From: Alphaproteobacteria bacterium
GTDB taxonomy: Bacteria; Pseudomonadota; Alphaproteobacteria; Micavibrionales; Micavibrionaceae
Direction of reading: 5' to 3'
NCBI GenBank assembly: GCA_021775965.1
Contig: JAJFGV010000043.1
Coordinates: 359,032-423,031 of the forward strand
DNA: 64,000 nucleotides
Positions 1 through 8,190 of this stretch are shown here, in pieces (position 1 is the first letter of the stretch; each line of letters begins with the position of its first letter). The translations under genes were made by a program, and so were the position numbers. The notes beneath the pieces are model-generated. The model was not told the DNA's origin. It saw only the letters and a program-made list of their open reading frames with translations, and ran no database searches.

Positions 1-412
1 CGCCGGAGCCAAAAGCTGTGGCGGCATCAATTTGCAAACCGATTTTATCATCCGGAGTATCACCATCGTAATGTGAGCCGTAAATAAAAAAACTGTCGAC
101 GATAAAAGGCGGGAATTGTTTATAGCTTTCTTCCAGCCAGTTTTTATCGGGGATGGGTTCAATAATCCAGTCATCGTTGGAACAATCAAAGTCATGAATA
201 TTTTCGAGTTTTGCTTTTAACGCCAACCGCGTTGTTAGTTCTGTCTCCGTGCATTGATCTTCCATGATCCAGGATAGAATCCACGGCGCATCTTTTTTTT
301 GATTTTCGCGCATGGATGAATGGCTGGAAGCCATATCAGACAGGGCCTCTCCCAGAACGACAATGTCGCGTTGGGAGAGTGTCTTGGCGAGTTTCAAGCG
401 GGCTGAATACAG
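1..412 (-). CDS. prmA: Ribosomal protein L11 methyltransferase PrmA, N-terminal part (cut by window edge)
   Basis: The reverse strand reads into the window edge. About 137 codons are present. The translation contains FPPFIVDSFFIYGSHYDG and then IDAATAFGSG, matching the PrmA segment that leads into the SAM-binding AFGTGxH motif; the methyltransferase domain itself lies outside. PrmA trimethylates ribosomal protein L11. The frame is open from about 433 but has no ATG until 334, which would remove the first strand of the N-terminal domain. A CTG at 412, with AGGA eight to nine bases upstream, gives the fold-consistent start YSARLKLAK; TTG at 397 is the alternative. The gene follows the TIGR02300 gene on the same strand with almost no gap, so the two are probably cotranscribed. 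Family assignment is fairly secure; the start is not. Confidence 0.75.
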   Translation of the reverse strand, partial: MYSARLKLAKTLSQRDIVVLGEALSDMASSHSSMRENQKKDAPWILSWIMEDQCTETELTTRLALKAKLENIHDFDCSNDDWIIEPIPDKNWLEESYKQFPPFIVDSFFIYGSHYDGDTPDDKIGLQIDAATAFGSG

Positions 413-426
413 TCTAAAATTCCTGA

Positions 427-855
427 CTAAGCTTTATCGTCGTCGTCATCTTCCAGGACAGCTTCAAGATCATCACCATCATCATCGTCATCCGCAGTCT
501 CGATATCATCAAGACTGTCATCTTCAAGATCGATTTTAACGGCAGGAGAATCGTCGTCGTCATCTGCATCTTCAGCCTCTTTGACATCGTCAAGGCTGAC
601 AACTTCGGCTTCGATTTCTTTTGCCTGTTCTTCTTCGGCTTCTTCTACTTCTTCAACAACTTCTTTCTTTACGACTTTCGCTTTGTCCTTGTCATTGGAG
701 GCAGCTTTTCCCCGGCGGCTTTTGACTTTGGTTTCACCTGTAAATTCTTCTGCGCAGGACGGACATGCAATGGGGCGTTTTTCAAAATCATAAAAATGTG
801 TGCCGCATCCTGAACAGATACGTTTCATTCCTTTTTTATCAGCTTTGGCTGCCAC
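427..855 (-). CDS. TIGR02300 family (FYDLN-type) acidic zinc-ribbon protein
   Basis: The protein has 142 residues. Residues 10-40 hold a short zinc-ribbon-like segment with CSGCG and CPSC pairs around HFYDFEKRPIAC, the hallmark of the TIGR02300 family, which is nearly restricted to Alphaproteobacteria. The rest is low complexity and very acidic: residues about 70-142 are runs of Asp and Glu, ending in an Asp block. Function is unknown; a zinc-bound head with a disordered acidic tail suggests binding to a basic partner such as a ribosomal or nucleoid protein, but this is inference. It ends 15 bases before the likely prmA start on the same strand. Upstream an AGGAG-like site (ggagag) precedes the ATG. 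Confidence 0.85.
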   Translation of the reverse strand: MAAKADKKGMKRICSGCGTHFYDFEKRPIACPSCAEEFTGETKVKSRRGKAASNDKDKAKVVKKEVVEEVEEAEEEQAKEIEAEVVSLDDVKEAEDADDDDDSPAVKIDLEDDSLDDIETADDDDDGDDLEAVLEDDDDDKA

Positions 856-1022
856 GGGTACTCTCCTTTAAAACAGGGTTTAAATCTCAAGAGCTTAGCT
901 GCCCGATTTTTAATCCTCTGTCAATCTCAATAGTGCATATCTTGGTGGAAAGCCATAGACCCCCCGCTTATATAGCTATAAAGTAAGAGAGATTTTTTGG
1001 CTCTATTAAGGAGATTTTCCCT

Positions 1023-2150
1023 ATGCAAACACCGGTTGTCATTTGTGGTTTTAAACGCTCTCCCATGCATTTTGCGGGTAAAGGCGCGCTGGCGGGCGTT
1101 CGCCCGGACGATATGGCCGCGGCGGTGGTTAGAGCCCTGGTGAGCGATACTGGCGTTAAACCCGAAGATATCGAGGATTTGCTGATGGGATGTGCTTTCC
1201 CCGAGGCTGAGCAGGGCTTCAATATTGCGCGGCTTGTGGTAAATCTGGCCGATTTGCCGGTTTCAATTGGCGGGGCGACCGTCAACCGATTCTGCGGATC
1301 AAGCATGACCTCTATCCATATTGCTGCCGGCGCCATACAAATGGGTGCAGGCGAGGTTTTTATCGCCGCCGGTGTTGAGTCGATGAGCCGCATCCCGATG
1401 GGTGGTTTTAACCCGATGCCAAACCCGGCACTAGGCGCAAAATACCCGCAGGCCTATATGTCGATGGGTGAAACGGCCGAGAATCTGGCCAAAAAATATG
1501 AAATCTCTCGTGAGGAGCAGGAAAAATTCGCGGTCTCCTCGCATCATAAGGCGGCCAAGGCGGCAGCCGACGGGAATTATGATGATGAAATTGTGCCTAT
1601 CGGTGATGTCAAAACCGACGGCACGATCCGCCCTGATTCAAATGTGGAGAAGCTGGCGACACTAAAGCCCGCCTTTCTGGAAGATGGTAGCGTTACGGCG
1701 GCAACGTCTTCACCGCTCACTGATGGCAGTGCAGCGGTGCTGGTGGCTTCGGAAGAGTATGCCTCGAAAAATGGTCTGCCGGTTCTGGCACGGATTAAAT
1801 CCGTGGCGGTGTCTGGTTGCGCCGCCGAAATCATGGGTATTGGTCCCGTTCCGGCCACACAGAAAGCGCTGGAGCGCGCCGGGGTGAAGTTAGAGGACAT
1901 AGACATCATAGAGTTAAACGAAGCCTTCGCGGCGCAGGGGCTGTCTGTGCTCAAGGAACTTGGCGCTGATATTAATAAGGTTAATCTCGATGGTGGCGCG
2001 ATTGCGCTGGGTCATCCACTGGGGACAAGCGGCGCACGCATTACCGGCAAAGCAGCCAGCCTTTTAAAACGTGAGAAAAAGAAACTGGCACTGGCAACCA
2101 TGTGTATCGGCGGTGGCCAGGGGATTGCGACGATTCTTGAATCGGTATGA
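1023..2150 (+). CDS. fadA: Acetyl-CoA acyltransferase (thiolase) of beta-oxidation
   Basis: A 375-residue thiolase. It catalyses the last step of beta-oxidation, cleaving 3-ketoacyl-CoA with CoA to acetyl-CoA and a shortened acyl-CoA. The nucleophile cysteine lies in NRFCGSSMT near residue 90, the catalytic histidine in GGAIALGHPLGTSGAR near residue 330, and the second cysteine in CIGGGQG near the C-terminus. The length is slightly under the usual 390. AAGGAGA precedes the ATG. It heads a plus-strand cluster with a FadN-like hydratase/dehydrogenase and an acyl-CoA dehydrogenase, so it probably serves long-chain fatty acid breakdown rather than acetoacetyl-CoA synthesis. Confidence 0.93.
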   Translation: MQTPVVICGFKRSPMHFAGKGALAGVRPDDMAAAVVRALVSDTGVKPEDIEDLLMGCAFPEAEQGFNIARLVVNLADLPVSIGGATVNRFCGSSMTSIHIAAGAIQMGAGEVFIAAGVESMSRIPMGGFNPMPNPALGAKYPQAYMSMGETAENLAKKYEISREEQEKFAVSSHHKAAKAAADGNYDDEIVPIGDVKTDGTIRPDSNVEKLATLKPAFLEDGSVTAATSSPLTDGSAAVLVASEEYASKNGLPVLARIKSVAVSGCAAEIMGIGPVPATQKALERAGVKLEDIDIIELNEAFAAQGLSVLKELGADINKVNLDGGAIALGHPLGTSGARITGKAASLLKREKKKLALATMCIGGGQGIATILESV

Positions 2151-2156
2151 GTTGTA

Positions 2157-2432
2157 ATGAAATCTCACGAAGTCAAAGAAGAAGTTGATAATATTCAGGC
2201 GCGCAACCAGCGTGTTGAGGTGCAGAAGGCCTGGGAAATTTCATGGACAAGAAGAATACTGATCGTTGTGGGCACATATATTGTCATTGGCGGCTATCTT
2301 ACGTTTCTGGGAGTCGACCGTGCGTGGATGCATGCGATGGTTCCACCCGCAGCCTACATGCTTTCCACATTATCCCTGCCTTTGTTGAAAAATATCTGGG
2401 TGCAGAAAATGTACAAAGGTAGCGTTAAATGA
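2157..2432 (+). CDS. Small membrane protein, two predicted helices
   Basis: 91 residues, not recognised. An N-terminal charged stretch of about 35 residues is followed by two hydrophobic segments (about 38-58 and 60-80) separated by a short polar turn, so a two-helix inner-membrane hairpin is likely with a basic C-terminus. It starts six bases after the thiolase stop and its last four bases overlap the next gene (ATGA), which implies translational coupling with the helical protein at 2429. The N-terminus is Glu/Lys-rich and probably cytoplasmic. The tight packing inside a beta-oxidation cluster suggests it belongs to the same transcript; no function is proposed. Confidence 0.7.
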   Translation: MKSHEVKEEVDNIQARNQRVEVQKAWEISWTRRILIVVGTYIVIGGYLTFLGVDRAWMHAMVPPAAYMLSTLSLPLLKNIWVQKMYKGSVK

Positions 2433-3589
2433 ATTCAAAAAACCTTGCGCAAATGCTTGGTCTTGAGCCGGGCACCGAAATTTCAAATGCTGCGTCGGTC
2501 TTTCTCGAGCAGGTTAAGGAATTTATGAATTCGGCGCAGGCCAATCCGTCCGAAGCGCATGCGAAGGCGGAAGAAGGTGCGCTCACTATGCTCTATCAAA
2601 ATTTCTTTGGGTACGCGCTCGAATGGGCGGGCGAAGAGCGCAAAAAAACTGCGAAGCAACCCAACCACCCCAATGCCAAAGACCTCAAGACAAAAGCCAC
2701 CGAAGCGCTCAATGATTTGCAGGATAATATCATCAAATTTGCTCTGGCCTATATGCGTCTTAACCGGTCGATGGGCTTTGTGAGTGATGAGCTAAACGCC
2801 TATGAAAAGACAGGCATTGAAGGCGATAAAAATATAAAATGGACGTCTGAAACAGGCACGCTTCTGCAGCGCTATCGTAAGGAACGAAAGGCTTTGAGCG
2901 AGGCTAATGCGCGTCTTGCTAAGGGGATAAAGATTCTCGAGGTGGAAGAAAAATATCTGGATGTTTTGGAGCAAAACCTGCAGAAAATTTTTGGCGATAG
3001 ATCTGAAGACTATCTACGGTCTTACCGCTCGGCTTTGCGCAGCGCTGATTTTGACAAGGCAGAGAAATCTCTCAAGACGATAGCAAACGCCAAAAGGAAA
3101 TTTTCTCTTGATAAAAAGGCCGAGGAAGCGGCGCTGCAAACAGTTCAGAAAGAGGGTGGCGCTTATATCAAAGCTGTAAAAGAGGCACAGGATAATTTGC
3201 GAGCGCAGGATGGAAAACTGTTTTTAAAAAGTAAAGAAATCGGCGTTGCTGTTGCGGCGCAGGACAAGGAAATTAAACAAAAGAACATGTATATCACCAA
3301 ATATCACCAGCCTTATATGGAGCATAAATTGAACTCCCTGCGCCATTTAAAAGAAAAATTGCTGGTGGTGGGATCGCTGGAAAGCCTGACCACGCTTTAT
3401 ATTCGTTTGATACGCGGGATGGCGCAGCCTTTGGCGGACATCAAAGCGGTGCGTGAATATGAGGAAGAAGTCATCGGTCATGTTCATTATCTTCTGAGTG
3501 GTCAGTTTCGAGAGACCGATAGTATTGAGAGATGGAATGTTGAGGCCATGCAGGAATTTTCGGACAGCATGGAAGACTTTAAAAGATAA
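2429..3589 (+). CDS. Helical hypothetical protein, paralogue of the next gene
   Basis: 386 residues, almost entirely predicted alpha-helix with coiled-coil character between about 130 and 290 and no signal peptide or membrane segment. I do not recognise a named family. The C-terminal region (about residues 285-365: YITKYHQP, KEKLLVVGSLESL, VREYEEEVIG) matches the pattern of the C-terminus of the following gene (YIAKYQVP, KERLYNVDSFETL, VRSFEAEIYG), so the two are divergent paralogues sharing a domain. It is coupled to the upstream membrane protein by a four-base overlap. A scaffold or filament-like role is possible but there is no direct support. Confidence 0.75.
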   Translation: MNSKNLAQMLGLEPGTEISNAASVFLEQVKEFMNSAQANPSEAHAKAEEGALTMLYQNFFGYALEWAGEERKKTAKQPNHPNAKDLKTKATEALNDLQDNIIKFALAYMRLNRSMGFVSDELNAYEKTGIEGDKNIKWTSETGTLLQRYRKERKALSEANARLAKGIKILEVEEKYLDVLEQNLQKIFGDRSEDYLRSYRSALRSADFDKAEKSLKTIANAKRKFSLDKKAEEAALQTVQKEGGAYIKAVKEAQDNLRAQDGKLFLKSKEIGVAVAAQDKEIKQKNMYITKYHQPYMEHKLNSLRHLKEKLLVVGSLESLTTLYIRLIRGMAQPLADIKAVREYEEEVIGHVHYLLSGQFRETDSIERWNVEAMQEFSDSMEDFKR

Positions 3590-3599
3590 TTAAAGAACG

Positions 3600-4808
3600 A
3601 TGGCTGAAAGCACAGATTACAAAGAACAAGCCAATCAGCTATGCCAAAAAATTGGCTTGGCAGAAAACTCGAGCCATAAAGACCTCAGAAAAAATTTTAT
3701 CTCGTACATTAAAAAACAGGTGCGCGAAGACTCTGATCCTACGACGCAGGAAGACAGACAGGCGCAGCTGGAAGATCTATGCAAGATCTATTTCGATTAT
3801 CACAAGGGATATATTGAAAGTATAGCGCCAAACGGCGGCAAGAGTGAAGGTGATCATGAAGAGGCGGGCCGTGTTAAATCGGAAGCCGGTGCCATTACCA
3901 GAGGTGTGGGCAAAGCGATTATACAATTTGCGACATGCGAATTGGAGCTTTATACGACGATGTTAGTTTTGGATCAGGATATCGAACAAGCCAGGGGTGA
4001 TGTTGAGGAGGAGCACAGGGACATCGAATGGTCCTATGATTTGCCTGATCAGATTGCCGTTTCCTGTCGTCGCCGCGATATGCTGTCCATCTATATGGCT
4101 CGTATCAATAAGGCCAAACCGATTGTAGCGTTACTGGATCTTGTTTTTAAATTTCTGGATAGAGCCCTGAGTGACTTACTGGATGCCGAGCAGGCAAAAA
4201 AACTAATAGATGATTTTATTGGCCATTTGCGAAAAAAGAAATTTTCTCTGGCTGAAACTGTCTTTGATCAAATTGCCGAGAAAGAGAGTAAGGCCTTCTT
4301 TAGAAAGAACAAAAAACAACGACGGGAACAATGGGTATTGGTGGTCGAAATATCCAAAATTATTACAGAGCTGGTTCAGAAAAAAGTAAAGCAACTCGTC
4401 GGACGTGAAGACAATATTTTCCTGCGTAATTTTGAAGTTCGTCTGGCCTACGATGATATGGAGAAACAACTTTTACAAGCCCGCGAATATATCGCCAAAT
4501 ATCAAGTGCCGGAGATTCGCTATCGTCGTGAAGCGCTCGATAGGGAAAAAGAAAGACTGTATAACGTGGACAGTTTTGAAACGCTTTTGGATTCTTACGA
4601 ACGACTTGAAAAATCCTGCAAATTTCCTATGAAAACACTGAAGGATGTCCGTAGTTTCGAGGCTGAAATATATGGGGAGGCCAAAAAAATTATTGGTGCA
4701 AAATCTGACGTTGTAGAGCAAACCAGCCATAAGATAGAAGAGCTTTCCAAAGGCCCCAACCCCGAAGCTGTGCCTGACGATGCGCTGTTTTCGGGTGAGG
4801 GTACATAA
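3600..4808 (+). CDS. Helical hypothetical protein, paralogue of the preceding gene
   Basis: 402 residues, mainly helical and highly charged, with no signal peptide or membrane span. Its region of about 285-370 shares spaced motifs with the gene at 2429 (YI-KY-P, KE-L--V-S-E-L, VR--E-E--G). Between 205 and 260 there is a basic helical stretch rich in Lys and Arg. The gene begins ten bases after its paralogue and is followed by 79 bases before the FadN-like gene. The family is not recognised. Base composition is A+T-richer than the flanking fad genes, which may point to separate ancestry of this pair. Confidence 0.72.
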   Translation: MAESTDYKEQANQLCQKIGLAENSSHKDLRKNFISYIKKQVREDSDPTTQEDRQAQLEDLCKIYFDYHKGYIESIAPNGGKSEGDHEEAGRVKSEAGAITRGVGKAIIQFATCELELYTTMLVLDQDIEQARGDVEEEHRDIEWSYDLPDQIAVSCRRRDMLSIYMARINKAKPIVALLDLVFKFLDRALSDLLDAEQAKKLIDDFIGHLRKKKFSLAETVFDQIAEKESKAFFRKNKKQRREQWVLVVEISKIITELVQKKVKQLVGREDNIFLRNFEVRLAYDDMEKQLLQAREYIAKYQVPEIRYRREALDREKERLYNVDSFETLLDSYERLEKSCKFPMKTLKDVRSFEAEIYGEAKKIIGAKSDVVEQTSHKIEELSKGPNPEAVPDDALFSGEGT

Positions 4809-4887
4809 TAAATATTATGCGTTCCGTTTTCCCGGCGTAATCTGCTATCTTTTTGGGTAATGTTGGGAAGTCTTTTAAGGTGAAGTC

Positions 4888-7308
4888 ATGAATATAGAAA
4901 AAGTCGCGGTTATCGGCGCAGGTGTGATGGGAAGCGGGATTGCTGCGCAGGTTGCCAATACGGGCTTGCCGGTCGTGCTTTTGGACATTGTTCCCAAGGA
5001 TGCCGAGGACCGCAGCGTCATCGCCAAAGGCGCAATTGCCAAAATGCTCAAAACCGATCCGGCGCCGTTCATGCACAAAAGTAATGCCAAGCTCATCACG
5101 CCGGGCAATCTCGAAGATGATCTGGAGATGCTGGCCGATTGCGATTGGATTATAGAGGTGGTGCTCGAAGATCTCAAAATCAAACATGCGACGTACGAGA
5201 AGATTCAAAAACACCGCAAGAAGGGCTCGATTGTGTCGAGCAACACCTCAACCATTCCGCTGCATAAACTTGCCGAGGGCCAACCCGACGAGTTTGCCAA
5301 AGATTTCATGATTACGCATTTCTTCAATCCGCCGCGCTATATGCGGCTTTTGGAGCTCGTGGTCGGGGAGAAAACCGATAAAAAATCTGTGGAGATCATC
5401 CGCGAGATTTGTGACGTACGGCTCGGTAAGGGTGTCGTGCACTGTCACGATACGCCAGGCTTTATTGCCAACCGTCTCGGCGTGTTCTGGCTTACCGCCG
5501 GAGTGAACGAAGCGATTAATCAGGGCATTTCGATTGAAGTCGCCGATGCGGTGATGAGCAAGCCGGTCGGCATTCCCAAAACCGGTATCTTTGGCCTGAT
5601 TGATTTGGTTGGGATTGATTTGATGCCGAAACTTTCGGCGTCGTTGCTTTCAACACTGCCGGAAGATGACGCGTACCGCGCGGAATTTGTTGATCATAAA
5701 TTTGTTCATGACATGATCGAGGCCGGCTATACCGGCCGCAAAGGCAAGGGTGGATTTTACCGTCTTAATCCTGATGCACCAAAAGGCGTGAAAGAAAAAC
5801 AGGCGCTGGGTATTGACCCCGCCTCTTTCACCGAAGGGCACTATCAAAAATCGGAAAAGAAAGCGGCGACCTCTCTGGCTTCCGTTGCTGCGGGCCGTCA
5901 AGGCCTGAAAGCTGTCGTTGAAACCGATGACGCGGGCGGCGCCTATGCCTGGAAAGTTCTGAGCAAAACACTGGCCTATGCCGCGTCGCTGGTCGGGGAA
6001 ATTGCCGATACGGTGTTTGATATCGATGAAGGTATGAAGCTTGGCTATAACTGGAAAAAAGGCCCGTTTGAGATGATCGATGCGCTGGGCGCCGCCTGGT
6101 TCGCGGGCAAGCTGGGCGAAGAAGGTATTGCTGTGCCGGACATCCTTACAAAGATCGGCGACGGCACTTTCTACCGGATAGAAGGTGACAAACAACAATA
6201 TTTCGGCACAGATGGAAAATACAACAATGTAGAGCGTGGTGAGGGCGTTCTTTTACTGCGAGATATAAAACTTTCTTCCGAACCCGTGATGAAAAATGGT
6301 TCGGCTTCCGTTTGGGATATTGGTGATGGCGTTTTGTGTTTCGAACACACGTCAAAGATGAACACGTTCGATGAACAGATTTTTGAACTGTTGCACAAAT
6401 CAATTAAGACCATTGGTGACGGCACAGGAGACTACAAAGCGCTCGTCATTTACAACGAAGCTTCACATTTCTCCGCCGGTGCCAATCTGGGCCTTGCGAT
6501 GTTTGCGATCAATATCGCCCTCTGGCCGCAGGTTGAAGAATTCGTCGCCGGTGGTCAGAAAGCCTTTATGGCGCTGAAATATGCCGCCTTTCCGGTGGTC
6601 AGCGCGCCATCGGGCATGGCACTTGGCGGCGGCTGTGAGATCTTGTTGGCCTCTGATGCGGTGCAAGCCCATTCGGAAACTTATTGCGGTCTGGTCGAGG
6701 TCGGCGTTGGTTTGATCCCCGGTTGGGGCGGTTGCAAGGAAATGATTTTGCGTTTTCAGGAAAAGGAACGCGAGCAGTTCGCCAAAGGCGTCGAGAAACA
6801 CGGAAAAGACGCGATGTGGTTTGCGCCCGACACCACACCGGTCGGCGCAACGCGCAAAGCGTTCGAAGTCATCGGGCTCGCCGCCGTTGCAAAATCCGCG
6901 GCCGAAGCAAAATCAATCGGATATTTACGCGAGAGCGACAGCATTACCATGAACCGCGATCGTTTGCTCTTTGATGCGAAACAGCGCGCGTTGGAGTTGG
7001 CGAAAGACTACAAGGTGCCGGAAAAAGTCGAGGAAATCCGCATGCCCGGCCCCGGCGGCAAAATGGCGTTGGATCTTGCCGTTAGCGATCTTCGTAAATC
7101 CGGCAAAGCCACGCCTTACGATGTCACCGTTTCCGATCATCTGGCCACGGTTCTTTCCGGCGGGGAGAATGCCGACTGGACCAAACCGATCAGCGAGGAT
7201 GATCTGGTTAAGCTCGAGCTCATTGAATTCATGAAGCTGGTGCGCAACGAAGGCACCATGGCGCGGATTGAGCATATGCTCGAAAAAGGCAAACCCCTCA
7301 GGAATTAA
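4888..7308 (+). CDS. fadN: 3-hydroxyacyl-CoA dehydrogenase / enoyl-CoA hydratase, FadN type
   Basis: 806 residues with the dehydrogenase first and the hydratase last, the reverse of FadB/FadJ and the same order as Bacillus FadN. The NAD site is GAGVMGSGIAAQ at residues 9-20; the dehydrogenase C-terminal domains follow to about residue 420. The hydratase domain lies at about 455-690: the oxyanion region HFSAGANLG, one catalytic Glu in ALGGGCEILLASD and the other in GLVEVGVGLIPGWGG. It hydrates enoyl-CoA and oxidises 3-hydroxyacyl-CoA. AAGGTGAAGTC precedes the ATG. It sits between the thiolase and the acyl-CoA dehydrogenase, so all enzymes of the beta-oxidation spiral are encoded within 9 kb. 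Confidence 0.92.
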   Translation: MNIEKVAVIGAGVMGSGIAAQVANTGLPVVLLDIVPKDAEDRSVIAKGAIAKMLKTDPAPFMHKSNAKLITPGNLEDDLEMLADCDWIIEVVLEDLKIKHATYEKIQKHRKKGSIVSSNTSTIPLHKLAEGQPDEFAKDFMITHFFNPPRYMRLLELVVGEKTDKKSVEIIREICDVRLGKGVVHCHDTPGFIANRLGVFWLTAGVNEAINQGISIEVADAVMSKPVGIPKTGIFGLIDLVGIDLMPKLSASLLSTLPEDDAYRAEFVDHKFVHDMIEAGYTGRKGKGGFYRLNPDAPKGVKEKQALGIDPASFTEGHYQKSEKKAATSLASVAAGRQGLKAVVETDDAGGAYAWKVLSKTLAYAASLVGEIADTVFDIDEGMKLGYNWKKGPFEMIDALGAAWFAGKLGEEGIAVPDILTKIGDGTFYRIEGDKQQYFGTDGKYNNVERGEGVLLLRDIKLSSEPVMKNGSASVWDIGDGVLCFEHTSKMNTFDEQIFELLHKSIKTIGDGTGDYKALVIYNEASHFSAGANLGLAMFAINIALWPQVEEFVAGGQKAFMALKYAAFPVVSAPSGMALGGGCEILLASDAVQAHSETYCGLVEVGVGLIPGWGGCKEMILRFQEKEREQFAKGVEKHGKDAMWFAPDTTPVGATRKAFEVIGLAAVAKSAAEAKSIGYLRESDSITMNRDRLLFDAKQRALELAKDYKVPEKVEEIRMPGPGGKMALDLAVSDLRKSGKATPYDVTVSDHLATVLSGGENADWTKPISEDDLVKLELIEFMKLVRNEGTMARIEHMLEKGKPLRN

Positions 7309-7763
7309 TGATGAATATCGTTTTGGCTTTTTTTCCTATTGTTGCGGCAATGTTTTACGGTATGGCATTTATCTTTACCGAAAAGGCGATGCAATCCATA
7401 AATGTCGCAAGCTATATTTTTTTAGTGGCTCTTGTTGAACTGCTTTTGGCTTTGGGTTTAATGAAATTTAAGGCTGAGCCTCTAACGTGGGATTTCATGC
7501 AAAATAAAATAGATTTCACAATCGTATTGATTGCTGTGATGTCTCCTGCTTTGGGGTGGCTATTCACCACCTATGCTATCAAAAACACCTCCGCTGTCTA
7601 TGCTGCGATGGGGGAGATTTCTTATCCAATTTTCACCGTCTTGTTTGCCTTTTTGTTTTTTGGTGTGCGCAATTTTGACTGGACGGTTTTTCTCGGCGGC
7701 GTGCTTATTATGGCTGGCTCTTTTATCCTTGTTTACGGCCAGATTCATACCAAAGCAGGATAA
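7308..7763 (+). CDS. Half-size EamA/DMT-type membrane protein
   Basis: 151 residues with about five hydrophobic segments, resembling a single EamA repeat (five helices) of the drug/metabolite transporter superfamily. The end, FLGGVLIMAGSFILVYGQ, is the typical last helix of an EamA domain. Full DMT transporters have two repeats, so a working transporter would need a dimer, as in small multidrug resistance proteins. The start codon overlaps the FadN-like stop by one base (TAATG), which indicates translational coupling. The substrate cannot be guessed. Confidence 0.75.
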   Translation: MMNIVLAFFPIVAAMFYGMAFIFTEKAMQSINVASYIFLVALVELLLALGLMKFKAEPLTWDFMQNKIDFTIVLIAVMSPALGWLFTTYAIKNTSAVYAAMGEISYPIFTVLFAFLFFGVRNFDWTVFLGGVLIMAGSFILVYGQIHTKAG

Positions 7764-7815
7764 TTTCCCATATCTCCTTAACGCCCCATTAATCCTTCTC
7801 TGCCAGGATAAAATC

Positions 7816-8118
7816 ATGTTTTGGTTGAACAAGAAAAAACATAAAGACACGGACAAACGCAAGGAGCCAGACACAAAAGAGCTCCAGGCTATAGAGGGTG
7901 ACCGTGAAGGAACGAGCAAAAGCCAGCGTATCCGCGAGGAAGCGCTGGCCAATGCTCATGCTGCGCGCGCGCAAATTGGCGAGGAAACACTCGACAAGAT
8001 CGCCGCCGCGATGACCAAAAAACAGCAATCATCCATGGAACAAGCCAAAGCCAGGATCAAAGCGGCCGATTCCCATCTTGTCGCCGATGAAATCCTTGCC
8101 ATGCTGGATGAGGATTAG
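7816..8118 (+). CDS. Small charged hypothetical protein
   Basis: 100 residues from ATG 7816, preceded by CAGGATAAAATC with an AGGA site. An N-terminal amphipathic stretch MFWLNKKKH is followed by a highly charged, helix-forming chain rich in Lys, Glu, Ala and Gln, ending LADEILAMLDED-like. The open frame extends upstream to 7573 but that part overlaps the EamA gene and lacks a ribosome site. I do not recognise a family. The aromatic and lysine start could attach to the membrane surface. It lies between two beta-oxidation genes on the same strand. Confidence 0.6.
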   Translation: MFWLNKKKHKDTDKRKEPDTKELQAIEGDREGTSKSQRIREEALANAHAARAQIGEETLDKIAAAMTKKQQSSMEQAKARIKAADSHLVADEILAMLDED

Positions 8119-8190
8119 TCTTCAAAAATACCTTCGCGTCTGCGTCCCTTCGCGTTAAAATGGTTTTATCAATGAAAGGAATCTATTGAT

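Noticed and set aside
7573..7815. Upstream extension of the 7816 gene
   Set aside because: It overlaps the EamA-like gene in another frame, and has no ribosome site; ATG 7816 does.
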